Source: JBFIHF01 sp964411125 (GTDB lineage: Bacteria > Myxococcota_A > Bradymonadia > Bradymonadales > Bradymonadaceae). From it: 28,506 nucleotides of DNA. A model generated the notes under the pieces. The model was not told the origin of the DNA. It saw nothing but the letters and a program-made list of their open reading frames with translations, and made no database searches. Location of the stretch: positions 1 to 28,506 of the forward strand of contig CAYPJU010000081.1 in the NCBI GenBank assembly GCA_964411125.1. Reading direction: 5' to 3'. This document shows, piece after piece, positions 7,255-15,152 of the stretch; within the stretch, counting starts at the first letter, position 1; every line of letters begins with the position of its first letter. Both the position numbers and the translations under genes were made by a program.

Positions 7255-8052
7255 ATGAGCGAATACGATCAGACAATCAAAGAGCACTACGCTTCGGTGG
7301 CGGAGAGCGAAGGCCTCGCGGCGACGTCCACGATGGCAGACCAACTGATTCGTCAGCGCGAGACCGAAGCGATCGAGCAGTTCGTGCGGCTCGCGAGCAG
7401 TCCGGGTCAACGGGTCGGTGACATCGGGTGCGGCAACGGATATTCGCTGCAGGTGATGGCCGACAAGTTCGACGACCGCAACTTCGTCGGGATCGAATAC
7501 ACGCCGGAGCTCTGTGACCTCGCCAAGAGCCGCTTCCGCGACAACGACCGAGTGACGGTGCGTGGCGGTGACATTCGCGAGAAGGGTTTTCACGGCGACG
7601 AGCAGTTCGATTGCCTCTACGTGCAGCGCGTGCTGATCAACCTGCTCGACGAGTCGCACCAGAAGGAGGCGCTGGAGAACATCGTCGCGGCCGTGCGTCC
7701 GGGCGGAACGCTCCTCTTCATCGAGTGTTTCATCGAGCCACTGGACGAGCTCAACGAAGGTCGGGAGGAGTTCGAGATGGCGCCGATTCCTCCGGCGCAC
7801 CACAACCTCTACCTGACCGAAGGATTTTACGACCGCGACGACCTGGTGCCGTTCGAGCACGGTGACTGGGAGTTCCCGCCGAACTACCTGTCGACCCACT
7901 ACTTCGTGTCGCGGGTGCTCGAGCCGGGGTTGACTCGCTGGCGCGACTTCAAACGGAACTCGAAGCTCCAACGATTCCTGTCGATGGCGTTCCCGCCGGC
8001 AGTCGGCAACTTCGCCCCGCTGCAGATCCACGCGTTCGAGAAGCGAGGATGA
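7255..8052 (+). CDS. Class I SAM-dependent methyltransferase, 265 aa
   Basis: Motif I, VGDIGCGNG (54-62), is followed by an acidic end to strand beta-2 (FVGIEYTPEL), GGDIRE, then FDCLYVQRVLINL and AVRPGGTLLFIE. The N-terminal stretch YASVAESEGLAATSTMADQ, with the STM-x-D motif and following R-x2-E, resembles methyltransferases found in polysaccharide and small-molecule pathways; the acceptor is unknown. The ATG at 7255 is selected over an upstream in-frame ATG because GGAGAG lies at 7242-7247. The stop codon overlaps the start of the following small lipoprotein (ATGA). A membrane-envelope role is possible because of that coupling, but this is inference. Confidence 0.85.
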   Translation: MSEYDQTIKEHYASVAESEGLAATSTMADQLIRQRETEAIEQFVRLASSPGQRVGDIGCGNGYSLQVMADKFDDRNFVGIEYTPELCDLAKSRFRDNDRVTVRGGDIREKGFHGDEQFDCLYVQRVLINLLDESHQKEALENIVAAVRPGGTLLFIECFIEPLDELNEGREEFEMAPIPPAHHNLYLTEGFYDRDDLVPFEHGDWEFPPNYLSTHYFVSRVLEPGLTRWRDFKRNSKLQRFLSMAFPPAVGNFAPLQIHAFEKRG

Positions 8053-8384
8053 GCGTGCGGATACTGATGATCGCAGGGTTCGTGGCTGCGCTTGGCTGCG
8101 GCGCGAGCGAAGAGAAGGTCGGCGAGGAGTGGGAGGAATTCGTCTCCGAGCACAATGCGTGCGAGGACGCCGACGAGTGCGTCGCGATCTATCCGTCGTG
8201 CCCGCTCGGCTGTCACACGGCTGTTGCCGCCGAGCACGAAGAAGCGGCGATGGAGAAGGCGGCTCAGCTCGTGTCTCGTTACGAGCGAGGCGGCCGCGCG
8301 TGTGCGTACGACTGTATCGAGACGCCGCCGCTCGTGTGTGAGTCGGGCCGATGCAGTTTTTCGGAAGGCTCGCCTGAGGAGTAG
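8049..8384 (+). CDS. Small Cys-rich lipoprotein, 111 aa
   Basis: A lipoprotein signal peptide ends at ALGC with C17 as the lipidated residue. The mature domain has eight further cysteines in four nearby pairs (HNACEDADEC, SCPLGC, ACAYDC, VCESGRC), which suggests a compact disulfide-rich fold of periplasmic or outer-membrane location. DADEC and CESGRC resemble fragments of the cysteine repeats found in the 20718 gene. The start overlaps the methyltransferase stop by 4 bp, so translation is coupled. The function is unknown. Confidence 0.78.
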   Translation: MSVRILMIAGFVAALGCGASEEKVGEEWEEFVSEHNACEDADECVAIYPSCPLGCHTAVAAEHEEAAMEKAAQLVSRYERGGRACAYDCIETPPLVCESGRCSFSEGSPEE

Positions 8385-8402
8385 CCTGCGCGCGTAATCT
8401 CG

Positions 8403-9392
8403 TCAGGCCTCGGTGGGAGGCTGCGAGGGAGCGACGACCTCCACGTCGTCTCCGAAACCGCGAATCCACGGCCACACCTCTCGGTCCGACGTCGTCTCGA
8501 AGGTCATGCGCAGGCGCCCGTCGTCGAGCTCTTCGAACTGCTGGGATTCGTGCCAGCGACGTTCCTGCAGGAACATCTTGAGGTAGCGTTTGTCGGCGAA
8601 GAGGAGCTCGAACTCGTGCGTCCCGTCGCCATCTCCCCGGAACACTCCCCATGCGCCCGAGACGTACGTGTCGGGGTCGTACTTCACGGAGCTCGGATAC
8701 TCGAACTTGTCGTCGGTCAGCGCGACCGAGATGAAGCGGTCGACGGCGTAGATCCTGATGTCTTCGTAACCGCGAGCCCTGGCGAAGAGGTAGAGCGCGC
8801 TGCGGTGGGTGGCGAGGGTGAGGGGTTCGAGAGTCATCTTCCACGCTCCGCGAAGGGAGGCGCTGTCGTAGTCGACGTCGATCCTTCGATGCAGGAGCAT
8901 CGCCTGGACGATGTCGTGGATGATCTCGCCTTTGTCGGCGTAATCCTTCGGCGCGTCGGGGATCTCGTAGAACATGCGGTCGGCGTTGCCGAGCACTTCG
9001 GTGAGGATCTCCTTGCGGTCACGCAGGGTGTGTCGGAAGTCTTCGAGGAAGGCTTCGATGGCGTCGCCGATCTCGGTGCCGCGGGCGAAACCGAGCAGGC
9101 GCGACGCGAAGTGCAGCGCTGCGACGCGGGCGACGAAATCGGCATCGCTCCAGCCGTGCTCGCGCAGGTCGACGAGCCGGAGGTACCTGGTGTCTCCATC
9201 GGTCACCTCCTGTAGCCGCGAGCCGTCGCGGCCCAGGAAATGCGTGAAGTCTTGTTGGAGACGGAGCCGGTACTTGCGATAGGCACGGTCCTTTATGCCG
9301 AGCTTCGCCTTGAGATCCTCGACCGCCCAGCCGCGATGACTCGTCATCACCCGGTAGACGATCTCGGCGAGATTGAGGTTGGTATAGGACAA
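8403..9392 (-). CDS. WYL-domain transcriptional regulator-like protein, about 329 aa
   Basis: The N-terminus holds a winged-helix-like segment (LAEIVYRVMTSHRGWAVEDL...). The central region, with PLTLATHRSALYLFARARG and the following RIYAVDRF, matches the WYL domain, with ALYLFA in place of the usual W-Y-L triplet. The C-terminal block (FELLFADKRYLKMFLQERRWHESQ, then VWPWIRGFGDDVEVVAP) matches the WCX extension. WYL proteins bind a ligand, often nucleotide-derived, and control transcription. The start is uncertain: the TTG at 9392 is chosen because GGGGGGA precedes it, while the open frame further upstream runs into the next gene and encodes low-complexity Ser/Arg sequence. It follows the six-Cys lipoprotein gene by 43 bp on the same strand. 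Confidence 0.82.
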   Translation of the reverse strand: MSYTNLNLAEIVYRVMTSHRGWAVEDLKAKLGIKDRAYRKYRLRLQQDFTHFLGRDGSRLQEVTDGDTRYLRLVDLREHGWSDADFVARVAALHFASRLLGFARGTEIGDAIEAFLEDFRHTLRDRKEILTEVLGNADRMFYEIPDAPKDYADKGEIIHDIVQAMLLHRRIDVDYDSASLRGAWKMTLEPLTLATHRSALYLFARARGYEDIRIYAVDRFISVALTDDKFEYPSSVKYDPDTYVSGAWGVFRGDGDGTHEFELLFADKRYLKMFLQERRWHESQQFEELDDGRLRMTFETTSDREVWPWIRGFGDDVEVVAPSQPPTEA

Positions 9393-9435
9393 GTTTTCCC
9401 CCCGATGTTGCGTGAATGAGAGAGATACGCCGCCT

Positions 9436-10149
9436 TCAGAAGGCGTCTGAGCAGTCGGTGAAGTCGTTTTCGATCGTCGGATCGTCGAGGAACTCGCAGT
9501 ACGCGTCCGGGAACGTGACGACGCACTCGGAGAGGTACTCGTTTTCGATGTCGCACTCTGGCGATTCACCGCCGACGTCCAACCCGCAGTAATCTTCGGT
9601 GATGATCGTCGCCTGGTCGCAGAGCGTGAAGTCGTTGTTGACTACGTTGTTGAACTCGACGGGATCGGGCTCTCGAGGATCGGGTTGCGGATCGGGCTCG
9701 ACGGTGATCCCACCGGAGTTGGCCAGGCAGTCGAAGAGGGGACCGTCTGGTGGATCATCTCCGACATCGTTCAGGAAACTGCACCACTCGCCGGGATAGT
9801 CGATGATGCATTGGGCGGTGTCGTAGTCTTCGGGGCCGCAGTCCGAAGCGCTGTCGGAGTCGACGGGGAACCCGCACTGATTCTCGGTGATTGCGATGAC
9901 CTGAGCGCACGGATCTCCGCCGCCGGGGATCGAGCCGCCGCCTTCGGATCCGGTTCCACCGCTTCCGCCGCCGAACCATCCAGTGCCGCTCGAGGACGAG
10001 GTGGAGCCACCACGGTCCTGAACGTGGCCGCTTCCGGTGGCGGACGCGCCGGGGAGGGGCGGCAGGTCGGGCTCGTCGCCGCCCCCTTTGGTAGAAACCG
10101 TGCAACCGACGGCGAGCGTCGTGGCGAACAGAATGACTCTGAGTTCCAT
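9436..10149 (-). CDS. Lipoprotein with a tandem pair of six-cysteine domains, 237 aa
   Basis: The signal peptide ends at AVGC (C16). Residues 22-78 are a Gly/Ser/Pro-rich linker. The rest consists of two copies of one domain: copy A has cysteines at 81, 92, 104, 114, 123 and 141; copy B at 177, 188, 199, 209, 218 and 233. The spacings 11-12-10-9-18 and 11-11-10-9-15 match closely, and shared words such as ITEnqCG/ITEdyCG and CiidYPgewC/CvvtFPdayC confirm a duplication. A proline/Asp-rich spacer separates them. Three disulfides per domain are likely. The ATG at 10149 is preceded on the minus strand by GGAG at 6 bases. I do not recognise the domain. It is upstream of the WYL gene on the same strand. 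Confidence 0.82.
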   Translation of the reverse strand: MELRVILFATTLAVGCTVSTKGGGDEPDLPPLPGASATGSGHVQDRGGSTSSSSGTGWFGGGSGGTGSEGGGSIPGGGDPCAQVIAITENQCGFPVDSDSASDCGPEDYDTAQCIIDYPGEWCSFLNDVGDDPPDGPLFDCLANSGGITVEPDPQPDPREPDPVEFNNVVNNDFTLCDQATIITEDYCGLDVGGESPECDIENEYLSECVVTFPDAYCEFLDDPTIENDFTDCSDAF

Positions 10150-10468
10150 GGGTCTTCTCCAGCGAATATGGCGAATTCTTTCCGTTCGCCGCGCTCACGT
10201 CAACCGCACGCCGCGGACCGCCTTCGTGCGCGCGTCAGAGGTTGGGCGCCCCGTGAAGAGCGCTCGGTGTCGCGGGTGGGGCAGCGGCAGGCGCCGTCGA
10301 AGTCCTTGCCGAGGTCGGGATTCCGCACGGCGTCCGAGGAGAGGCATCCCGAGCAGACTCCGAAGAAATGCGGAATTCGTCTCCGGCCGGGCGACACATC
10401 GGTTGCACGGAAGTTGCTCAGTGTCGGCAAAATGACCGTTTCATGCGGTGTTGAGGACCGTCGGACCG
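10150..10468. other. Intergenic region upstream of the arginine operon promoter
   Basis: This separates the divergent lipoprotein gene from the arginine operon. It is mostly without a confident gene, but the minus strand carries one short frame with coding-like codon usage, listed separately. No attenuator hairpin with T-run, riboswitch or obvious ArgR-box palindrome is visible. Confidence 0.5.
10200..10397 (-). CDS. Possible small Cys-motif protein (low confidence)
   Basis: The minus-strand frame reads FFGVCSGCLSSDAV, then a PDLGKDFDGACRCP stretch, giving a CxxC and a CxC that could bind zinc. Across the central roughly 35 codons nearly every third position is G or C, as in the real genes around it and unlike shadow frames. 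The start is unclear: GTG at 10397 or GTG at 10475 are open, and neither has a Shine-Dalgarno site. If the longer form is real it overlaps the arginine operon promoter. It could be a remnant or a real short gene. Confidence 0.35.
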   Translation of the reverse strand: MSPGRRRIPHFFGVCSGCLSSDAVRNPDLGKDFDGACRCPTRDTERSSRGAQPLTRARRRSAACG

Positions 10469-10497
10469 TTGACACTGGGCCCCCGCGCTCCTAGTCT
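10469..10497 (+). promoter_or_regulatory. Predicted sigma-70 promoter of the arginine operon
   Basis: TTGACA at 10469-10474 is a perfect -35 hexamer. TAGTCT at 10492-10497 is a partial -10 hexamer at the ideal 17-bp spacing. Transcription would begin near 10504, leaving a leader of about 39 bases before the argF' ATG with GGAG at 10534-10537. It is the only strong -35/-10 pair seen upstream of the operon. Confidence 0.55.
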
Positions 10498-10542
10498 CCG
10501 CCACCCTCCTCGCCGACGCGGGGCGGATGGATCGGAGTTCAG

Positions 10543-11553
10543 ATGCGACATTTCATCACGACGGAGGATTGGGAGCGTTCGGAGCTGCAGGAGCTGCTCG
10601 ACGCTGCCCGCGCAATCCGTGAGCAGCCGTTTCGCGACGACCTGAGAAACAAGTCGATCGCGCTTCTCTTCTTCAATCCGTCGTTGCGGACGCGGACTTC
10701 GTTCGAGCTCGGGATGTCGCAGCTCGGCGGCAAGGCGATCGTGCTGGAGCCGGGGAAGAGCGCGTGGCCGATCGAGTTCGAGGACGGCGCGGTGATGGAT
10801 GGTGACCCCGAGGAACACGTGCGTGAGGCAGCGCGGGTCCTGTCGCGTTATTGCGACCTGATCGCGATCCGCGCGTTTCCGAAGTTCCAGGACTGGTCGG
10901 TGGATCGGACGGATCACGTGATCCGTCAGTTCGCGGCGCACGCGACGGTGCCGGTGATCAACATGGAGACGATCACGCATCCGTGCCAGGAGCTGGCGCA
11001 CATGATGGCGCTTCAGGACCGATTGGGCGGAACGGACCGCAAGAAGTACGTCCTGACGTGGACCTACCATCCGAAACCGCTGAACACGGCGGTGGCGAAC
11101 TCGGGGCTGCTGATCGCCTCGAAGTTCGGGTTCGACGTCACGCTGTTGTGTCCGACCGCGGAGTACGCCCTCGACGAGCGCTACATGAACGCGGCGCGGC
11201 GATTCACCGAGGAGAACGGCGCGACGTTCCAGATGACGCACGACATCGACGAGGCGTACGACGGTGCGGACGTGGTCTACGCGAAGAGCTGGGGGGCGTT
11301 GCCGTACTTCGGAAACTGGGAAGCCGAGAAGCCGATCCGCGACGCGCACAAACACTTCATCGTGGACGCCGAGAAGATGGCGAAGACGAACGACGCGTGG
11401 TTCAGCCACTGTCTGCCGATGCGCCGCAACGTGAAAGCGACCGACGAGGTGGCGGACAGCGCGCGGTCGATGATCATCGACGAGGCGGAGAACCGCATTC
11501 ACGTACAGAAAGCACTGATGCTGGCGCTGACGGGCCAGCCGACCGAGGAGTAG
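10543..11553 (+). CDS. argF': N-acetylornithine carbamoyltransferase (AOTCase)
   Basis: The enzyme transfers the carbamoyl group to N-acetyl-L-ornithine, giving N-acetyl-L-citrulline, in the cytoplasm. The 336-aa protein has the carbamoyl-phosphate motif SLRTRTSFELG (47-57), the HPCQELAH block around residue 147, the KYVLTWTYHPKPLNT region typical of the acetyl/succinyl branch rather than ordinary OTC, and HCLPMRRNVKATD with Lys298 matching the carboxylated Lys302 of the Xanthomonas enzyme. In MDGDPEEH, Glu90 matches Glu92 of Xanthomonas AOTCase; the succinyl-specific Bacteroides enzyme has Pro at this position. It is the first gene of the arginine operon and lies 2 bp before argG. A start ATG at 10543 follows GGAG. 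Confidence 0.93.
   Translation: MRHFITTEDWERSELQELLDAARAIREQPFRDDLRNKSIALLFFNPSLRTRTSFELGMSQLGGKAIVLEPGKSAWPIEFEDGAVMDGDPEEHVREAARVLSRYCDLIAIRAFPKFQDWSVDRTDHVIRQFAAHATVPVINMETITHPCQELAHMMALQDRLGGTDRKKYVLTWTYHPKPLNTAVANSGLLIASKFGFDVTLLCPTAEYALDERYMNAARRFTEENGATFQMTHDIDEAYDGADVVYAKSWGALPYFGNWEAEKPIRDAHKHFIVDAEKMAKTNDAWFSHCLPMRRNVKATDEVADSARSMIIDEAENRIHVQKALMLALTGQPTEE
10909..10926. repeat. Perfect 18-bp palindrome inside argF'
   Basis: ACGGATCACGTGATCCGT is a perfect palindrome centred on CACGTG. It lies in coding sequence, so codon constraint may explain it, but its length is unusual for the window. Confidence 0.6.
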
Positions 11554-11555
11554 TC

Positions 11556-12764
11556 ATGAGCAATCCGAAAGTGGTCCTCGCCTTCTCCGGCGGGCTCGAT
11601 ACGAGCTTCTGCGTCCCTTACCTCATCGAGCAGGGCTACGACGTCGTGACGCTCTTCTGCGACACCGGCGGTGTCGACGACGAGGAGCGCGCCTACATCG
11701 AGCAACGCGCGAAAGAGCTCGGCGCGGTGCAGCACGTGACGGCCGACGCCGGCGAGGAGATCTGGGGGGAAGTGGTCGTCCCGTTGATTCGCGCGGGAGC
11801 GTTCTACCAGCATCAGTATCCGCTGCTCTGCTCGGACCGATACCTGATCGTGCGGAAATCGCTGGAGCTGGCGGACGAGCTCGGGACGAAGTTCTTTGCG
11901 CACGGTTGCACGGGGATGGGGAACGACCAGGTGCGTTTCGACCTCACGGTTCGCGCGATCGGGGACTACGAGATTCTCGCGCCGATCCGCGAGATCCAGC
12001 GCGACGTCGACAACGTCCGCGACTACGAGAAAGAGTACCTGATCGAGCATGGCTACGACGTGCGCGGCAAGACGTCGCGCTACACGATCAACGAGAACGT
12101 GCTCGGTGTGACGGTGTCCGGTGCCGAGGTCGACGACTGGCAGCGGCCCGAGTCGGGGACGTTCAAGCTGACGGCCCCGCCGCAGGATTGGCCGCGTGAG
12201 CCTCACCGCGTCACGGTTCGTTTCGAGCAGGGAGTCGCGACCCACATCGACGGCGAAGCGCTGTCGGGGCCGGCGATCCTGCAGCAGCTCAATGCGCGCC
12301 TGGGGGAGTACGGCGTCGGACGCGGCATGTACACGGGCGACACGACGATCGGTCTCAAGGGCCGCATTGTCTTCGAGGCCCCGGCGCTGGTCGCCCTTCA
12401 TGCTGCTCACCGTGCGCTCGAGGAGGCGGTCGCGACCAACCGGCAGAACCAGTTCAAGGAGCTGGTCGCGCAGAAATGGGTCGAGCTCGTCTATCAGGGG
12501 TTCTTCTACGACCCCCTCAAGGACGACCTCGAAGCGTACCTCGAAAGCTCGCAGCGCCGCGTGACGGGAGAAGTGACGCTCGAAACCTCGGGCGGTGTCG
12601 TCCACGCGGTGACGGTCGATTCGCCGAACATCCTGCGGGCGAAGGGCGCGACCTACGCGCAGTCGGCCGACTGGGGCGTCGCCGAGGCGGAAGGGTTCAT
12701 CAAGCTGTACGGGATGAGCTCGGCGCTGTGGGCGCAGGTCAGTCGCGGGCGGCGCGATGCGTGA
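11556..12764 (+). CDS. argG: Argininosuccinate synthase
   Basis: The enzyme joins citrulline and aspartate with ATP to give argininosuccinate. The 402-aa protein has the PP-loop AFSGGLDTS at residues 9-17, the GCTGMGNDQVRFDL region that binds citrulline/aspartate, and ENVLGVTVSGAEVDDW followed by the C-terminal multimerisation region. Length and motifs are normal for the family. The ATG at 11556 lies 2 bp after the argF' stop; the GAGGAG within the end of argF' serves as its ribosome binding site. Its 3' end overlaps the argE' start by 8 bp. The longer open frame upstream of 11556 in this phase is a shadow of argF'. Confidence 0.96.
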   Translation: MSNPKVVLAFSGGLDTSFCVPYLIEQGYDVVTLFCDTGGVDDEERAYIEQRAKELGAVQHVTADAGEEIWGEVVVPLIRAGAFYQHQYPLLCSDRYLIVRKSLELADELGTKFFAHGCTGMGNDQVRFDLTVRAIGDYEILAPIREIQRDVDNVRDYEKEYLIEHGYDVRGKTSRYTINENVLGVTVSGAEVDDWQRPESGTFKLTAPPQDWPREPHRVTVRFEQGVATHIDGEALSGPAILQQLNARLGEYGVGRGMYTGDTTIGLKGRIVFEAPALVALHAAHRALEEAVATNRQNQFKELVAQKWVELVYQGFFYDPLKDDLEAYLESSQRRVTGEVTLETSGGVVHAVTVDSPNILRAKGATYAQSADWGVAEAEGFIKLYGMSSALWAQVSRGRRDA

Positions 12765-13836
12765 CGACGTCCTTCGACATCTGAAGGCGCTCGTCTCGTT
12801 CCGCACCGAAAACCCGCCGCGCGACATCACCGAGGGCCACGAACTCTTCGTCTACCTCGGCGAGGCGCTCGGCCCGTCGTTCGACGTGGAGATCACCGAC
12901 CACGGCGAGGGTTGCGTCAGCTTGTTCGCGACGCGCGGGGCACCGAAGCTCCTGTTCAATTTTCACGTCGACACCGTGCCTGCCGCGGAGGGGTACACGG
13001 GGAGCCCATGGGAACTGCGGATCGATCGTGACCGCGCCGTCGGCCTCGGCGCATGCGACATCAAAGGGGCGAGCGCGGCGATGTTGGCCGCCCTGCAACG
13101 AGATCCCGAGGCGCCCGTCGCGCTCCTCTTCACGAGCGACGAGGAGCATGGGTCGTCGCGCTGCGTGCGGGAGTTCTGCCAGGGCGACCTTCCGTTCGAG
13201 CTGGTCGTCGTCGCGGAACCGACGGAGGCGCGCGCTGTGACGGGTCACCGTGGAATCTTCACCGGAACGGCGAGCTTTCGCGGGCGACCGGGTCACGCGT
13301 CGTCGGGCAACGCCGACCGCGACAGCGCCGTGCACCACGCGGTGCGCTGGTGTGCGTCGGCGCTCGACGTCGCCGCGAGCCACGAGGACGACTCGTTCGG
13401 TTCGATGCGCGGGATGCGGCTCAACCTGGGGCGTATCGAAGGGGGCGTGAAGCCGAACATGATCGCCGAAGAGGCCAGCGTGCGCTTCGGCTTTCGACCG
13501 TTGCCGGGGGTCGACGGAGGGCCTCTCTTCGACGAACTCGCAACAGGAGCACCCGACGGCGCGACGATCAGCCCGGGTTTCGTCGCCCCGAGCCTCCCTG
13601 CGCCGGGCAGCGACGATGCTGTCGTCCGCGAGCAGGTCGCCGCCTGGGGGTTGCCGCTCGGTGGCCCCGTCGACTTCTGGACCGAGGCCGCGCTCTTCTC
13701 GGACGCCGGATACCCCACGGTCGTCTTCGGCCCCGGCGACATTGCCCAGGCCCATACCGTCGACGAGTGGGTCGCCATCGAGCAGCTCGAGCGGGCGGCG
13801 AGTGCCTATTCTTCGATTCTGGAGTCCTTGCGATGA
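12757..13836 (+). CDS. argE': N-acetyl-L-citrulline deacetylase (M20 family)
   Basis: This is a 359-aa M20 metallopeptidase-family protein. The expected di-zinc ligands are present: His70 and Asp72 in NFHVDTV, Asp101 in CDIKG, the catalytic Glu pair 129-130 in SDEEH, Glu154 in AEPTEA, and His333 in AHTVDEW. On its own the fold could be acetylornithine deacetylase (ArgE) or succinyl-diaminopimelate desuccinylase (DapE). Its place directly between argG and the NAGK-NAGS fusion, next to AOTCase, makes acetylcitrulline the expected substrate, since acetylornithine is consumed upstream. It would release citrulline for ArgG. The start overlaps argG by 8 bp, and the stop overlaps the next ATG by 4 bp. 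Confidence 0.9.
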   Translation: MRDDVLRHLKALVSFRTENPPRDITEGHELFVYLGEALGPSFDVEITDHGEGCVSLFATRGAPKLLFNFHVDTVPAAEGYTGSPWELRIDRDRAVGLGACDIKGASAAMLAALQRDPEAPVALLFTSDEEHGSSRCVREFCQGDLPFELVVVAEPTEARAVTGHRGIFTGTASFRGRPGHASSGNADRDSAVHHAVRWCASALDVAASHEDDSFGSMRGMRLNLGRIEGGVKPNMIAEEASVRFGFRPLPGVDGGPLFDELATGAPDGATISPGFVAPSLPAPGSDDAVVREQVAAWGLPLGGPVDFWTEAALFSDAGYPTVVFGPGDIAQAHTVDEWVAIEQLERAASAYSSILESLR

Positions 13837-15152
13837 TCGACGACCGCGAAATGTTCCTTCGTTTGCTGAAGACGATCGGCAAGGCGAACGAGGTCGAGCA
13901 GTACCTGCAGCACTTCTCGAGCGTCGACCAGAAGAAGTTCGCCGTCGTGAAGATCGGTGGCGGGCTCCTGCGCGACGAGCTCGACGTGGTCGCGTCTTCG
14001 CTGACGCTGATCCAGCGGCTCGGACTCTATCCGGTGGTCGTTCACGGCGCCGGGTCGCAGCTCAACGACGCGCTCGACGAGGCGGGCATCGAGACCGAGC
14101 GTATCGACGGGCATCGCGTCACGGACGCCGCGACGCTCGAGGTCGCGCGGCGCGTCTTCATGCGCGAGAACCTGCGGCTCGTCGATGCGCTCGAAGAGAT
14201 GGGAACCCGGGCGCGGCCGATCACGACCGGCGTCTTCGAAGCGGAGTTGGTCGAAGACCGGCGGCTCGGCTTTGTCGGCGAGATCACGAAGGTCCATCTG
14301 GAGGTCGTGAGCGCCGCAATTCGTGCGGGTCACCTGCCGATCCTCACCTGCCTCGGCGAAACGCCGAGTGGTCAGATCGTGAACATCAACGCCGACGTCG
14401 CCGCGCGCGAGCTCGCGATCGCCGGCGAGCCGCACAAGATCATCTTCCTGACGCCGACGGGCGGGCTCCTGGATGGGGAAGGGCGGATCATCCCTTCCAT
14501 CAACCTCACCGAGGACTACGAGCCGCTGATGCAGCAGGAGTGGGTGAACGCCGGGATGCGGCTGAAGCTTCGCGAGATCAACGCGTTGCTGCAAAAGCTC
14601 CCTGCGTCGTCGTCGGTTTCGATCACGAGCGCGAGCGACATGCCGCGCGAGCTCTTCACGCACCGCGGCGCCGGCAGCTTCATCCATCGCGGCGAGCGCG
14701 TCGTCGAACACGACTCGTGGGAAGGAATCGATCGCGAACGGCTGCGCGAACTTCTCGAGACGTGCTTCGGCAAAGAGCTCGACGCTGGCTACTTCGACAA
14801 GAAGGACGTGCAGCGCGTCTTCACGACCGAGACGTACCGCGCCACGTCGGTCATCACGACGGGTGGCCCGGCGCCGTACCTCGACAAGTTCGCGGTGACG
14901 CCGAAGGCGCGCGGCGAGGGCCTGGGCGCCTCGATGTGGTACCGAATGCGGCAGCAGCTTCCGAAGTTGTTCTGGCGGTCGCGGGCGAAGAACCCGATCA
15001 ACTCGTGGTACTTCCGTCAGGCGGACGGGACGTTCCGGTCGGGCGACTGGGTCGTCTTCTGGTACGGAATCGAGGAGTACGACGCGATGCGTGCGTGCGT
15101 CGAGTACGCGCTGTCGCTGCCGGAATCGCTGGTCGCGAGGGAGGAAGCATGA
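13833..15152 (+). CDS. argBA: Bifunctional N-acetylglutamate kinase / N-acetylglutamate synthase fusion
   Basis: The 439-aa protein joins an amino-acid kinase domain (about residues 35-290) to a GNAT acetyltransferase domain (about 300-435). The kinase part has VVKIGGGLL (38-46) and VVVHGAGSQL (68-77), then NINADVAARELA and an LTPTGGLLD stretch. The GNAT part has the acetyl-CoA loop GEGLGASMW (361-369) and FWRSRAKNPINSWYF with VFWYG, the same signature as the Xanthomonas NAGS-K and the vertebrate NAGS. It would make N-acetylglutamate and then phosphorylate it, so the first two steps of the pathway are in one polypeptide. It overlaps both neighbours by 4 bp (ATGA). Arginine inhibition is expected for this family but not seen directly. 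Confidence 0.92.
   Translation: MIDDREMFLRLLKTIGKANEVEQYLQHFSSVDQKKFAVVKIGGGLLRDELDVVASSLTLIQRLGLYPVVVHGAGSQLNDALDEAGIETERIDGHRVTDAATLEVARRVFMRENLRLVDALEEMGTRARPITTGVFEAELVEDRRLGFVGEITKVHLEVVSAAIRAGHLPILTCLGETPSGQIVNINADVAARELAIAGEPHKIIFLTPTGGLLDGEGRIIPSINLTEDYEPLMQQEWVNAGMRLKLREINALLQKLPASSSVSITSASDMPRELFTHRGAGSFIHRGERVVEHDSWEGIDRERLRELLETCFGKELDAGYFDKKDVQRVFTTETYRATSVITTGGPAPYLDKFAVTPKARGEGLGASMWYRMRQQLPKLFWRSRAKNPINSWYFRQADGTFRSGDWVVFWYGIEEYDAMRACVEYALSLPESLVAREEA

Noticed and set aside
7054..8844. 596-aa minus-strand open frame across the thioesterase, methyltransferase and lipoprotein genes
   Set aside because: It is a shadow of three supported plus-strand genes and is basic, Arg-rich and without domain signals.
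8403..9392. Defence-island WYL regulator
   Set aside because: No nuclease, helicase, CBASS or restriction gene is near; its neighbours are lipoproteins and metabolic genes.
10469..10542. Arginine attenuator or riboswitch in the operon leader
   Set aside because: The predicted leader is only about 39 bases, with no leader peptide, hairpin plus T-run, or recognisable aptamer.
10543..11553. Ordinary ornithine carbamoyltransferase
   Set aside because: The WTYHPKPLNT block and MDGDPEEH are of the acetylornithine type, and the adjacent deacetylase and fused kinase/synthase complete the variant pathway.
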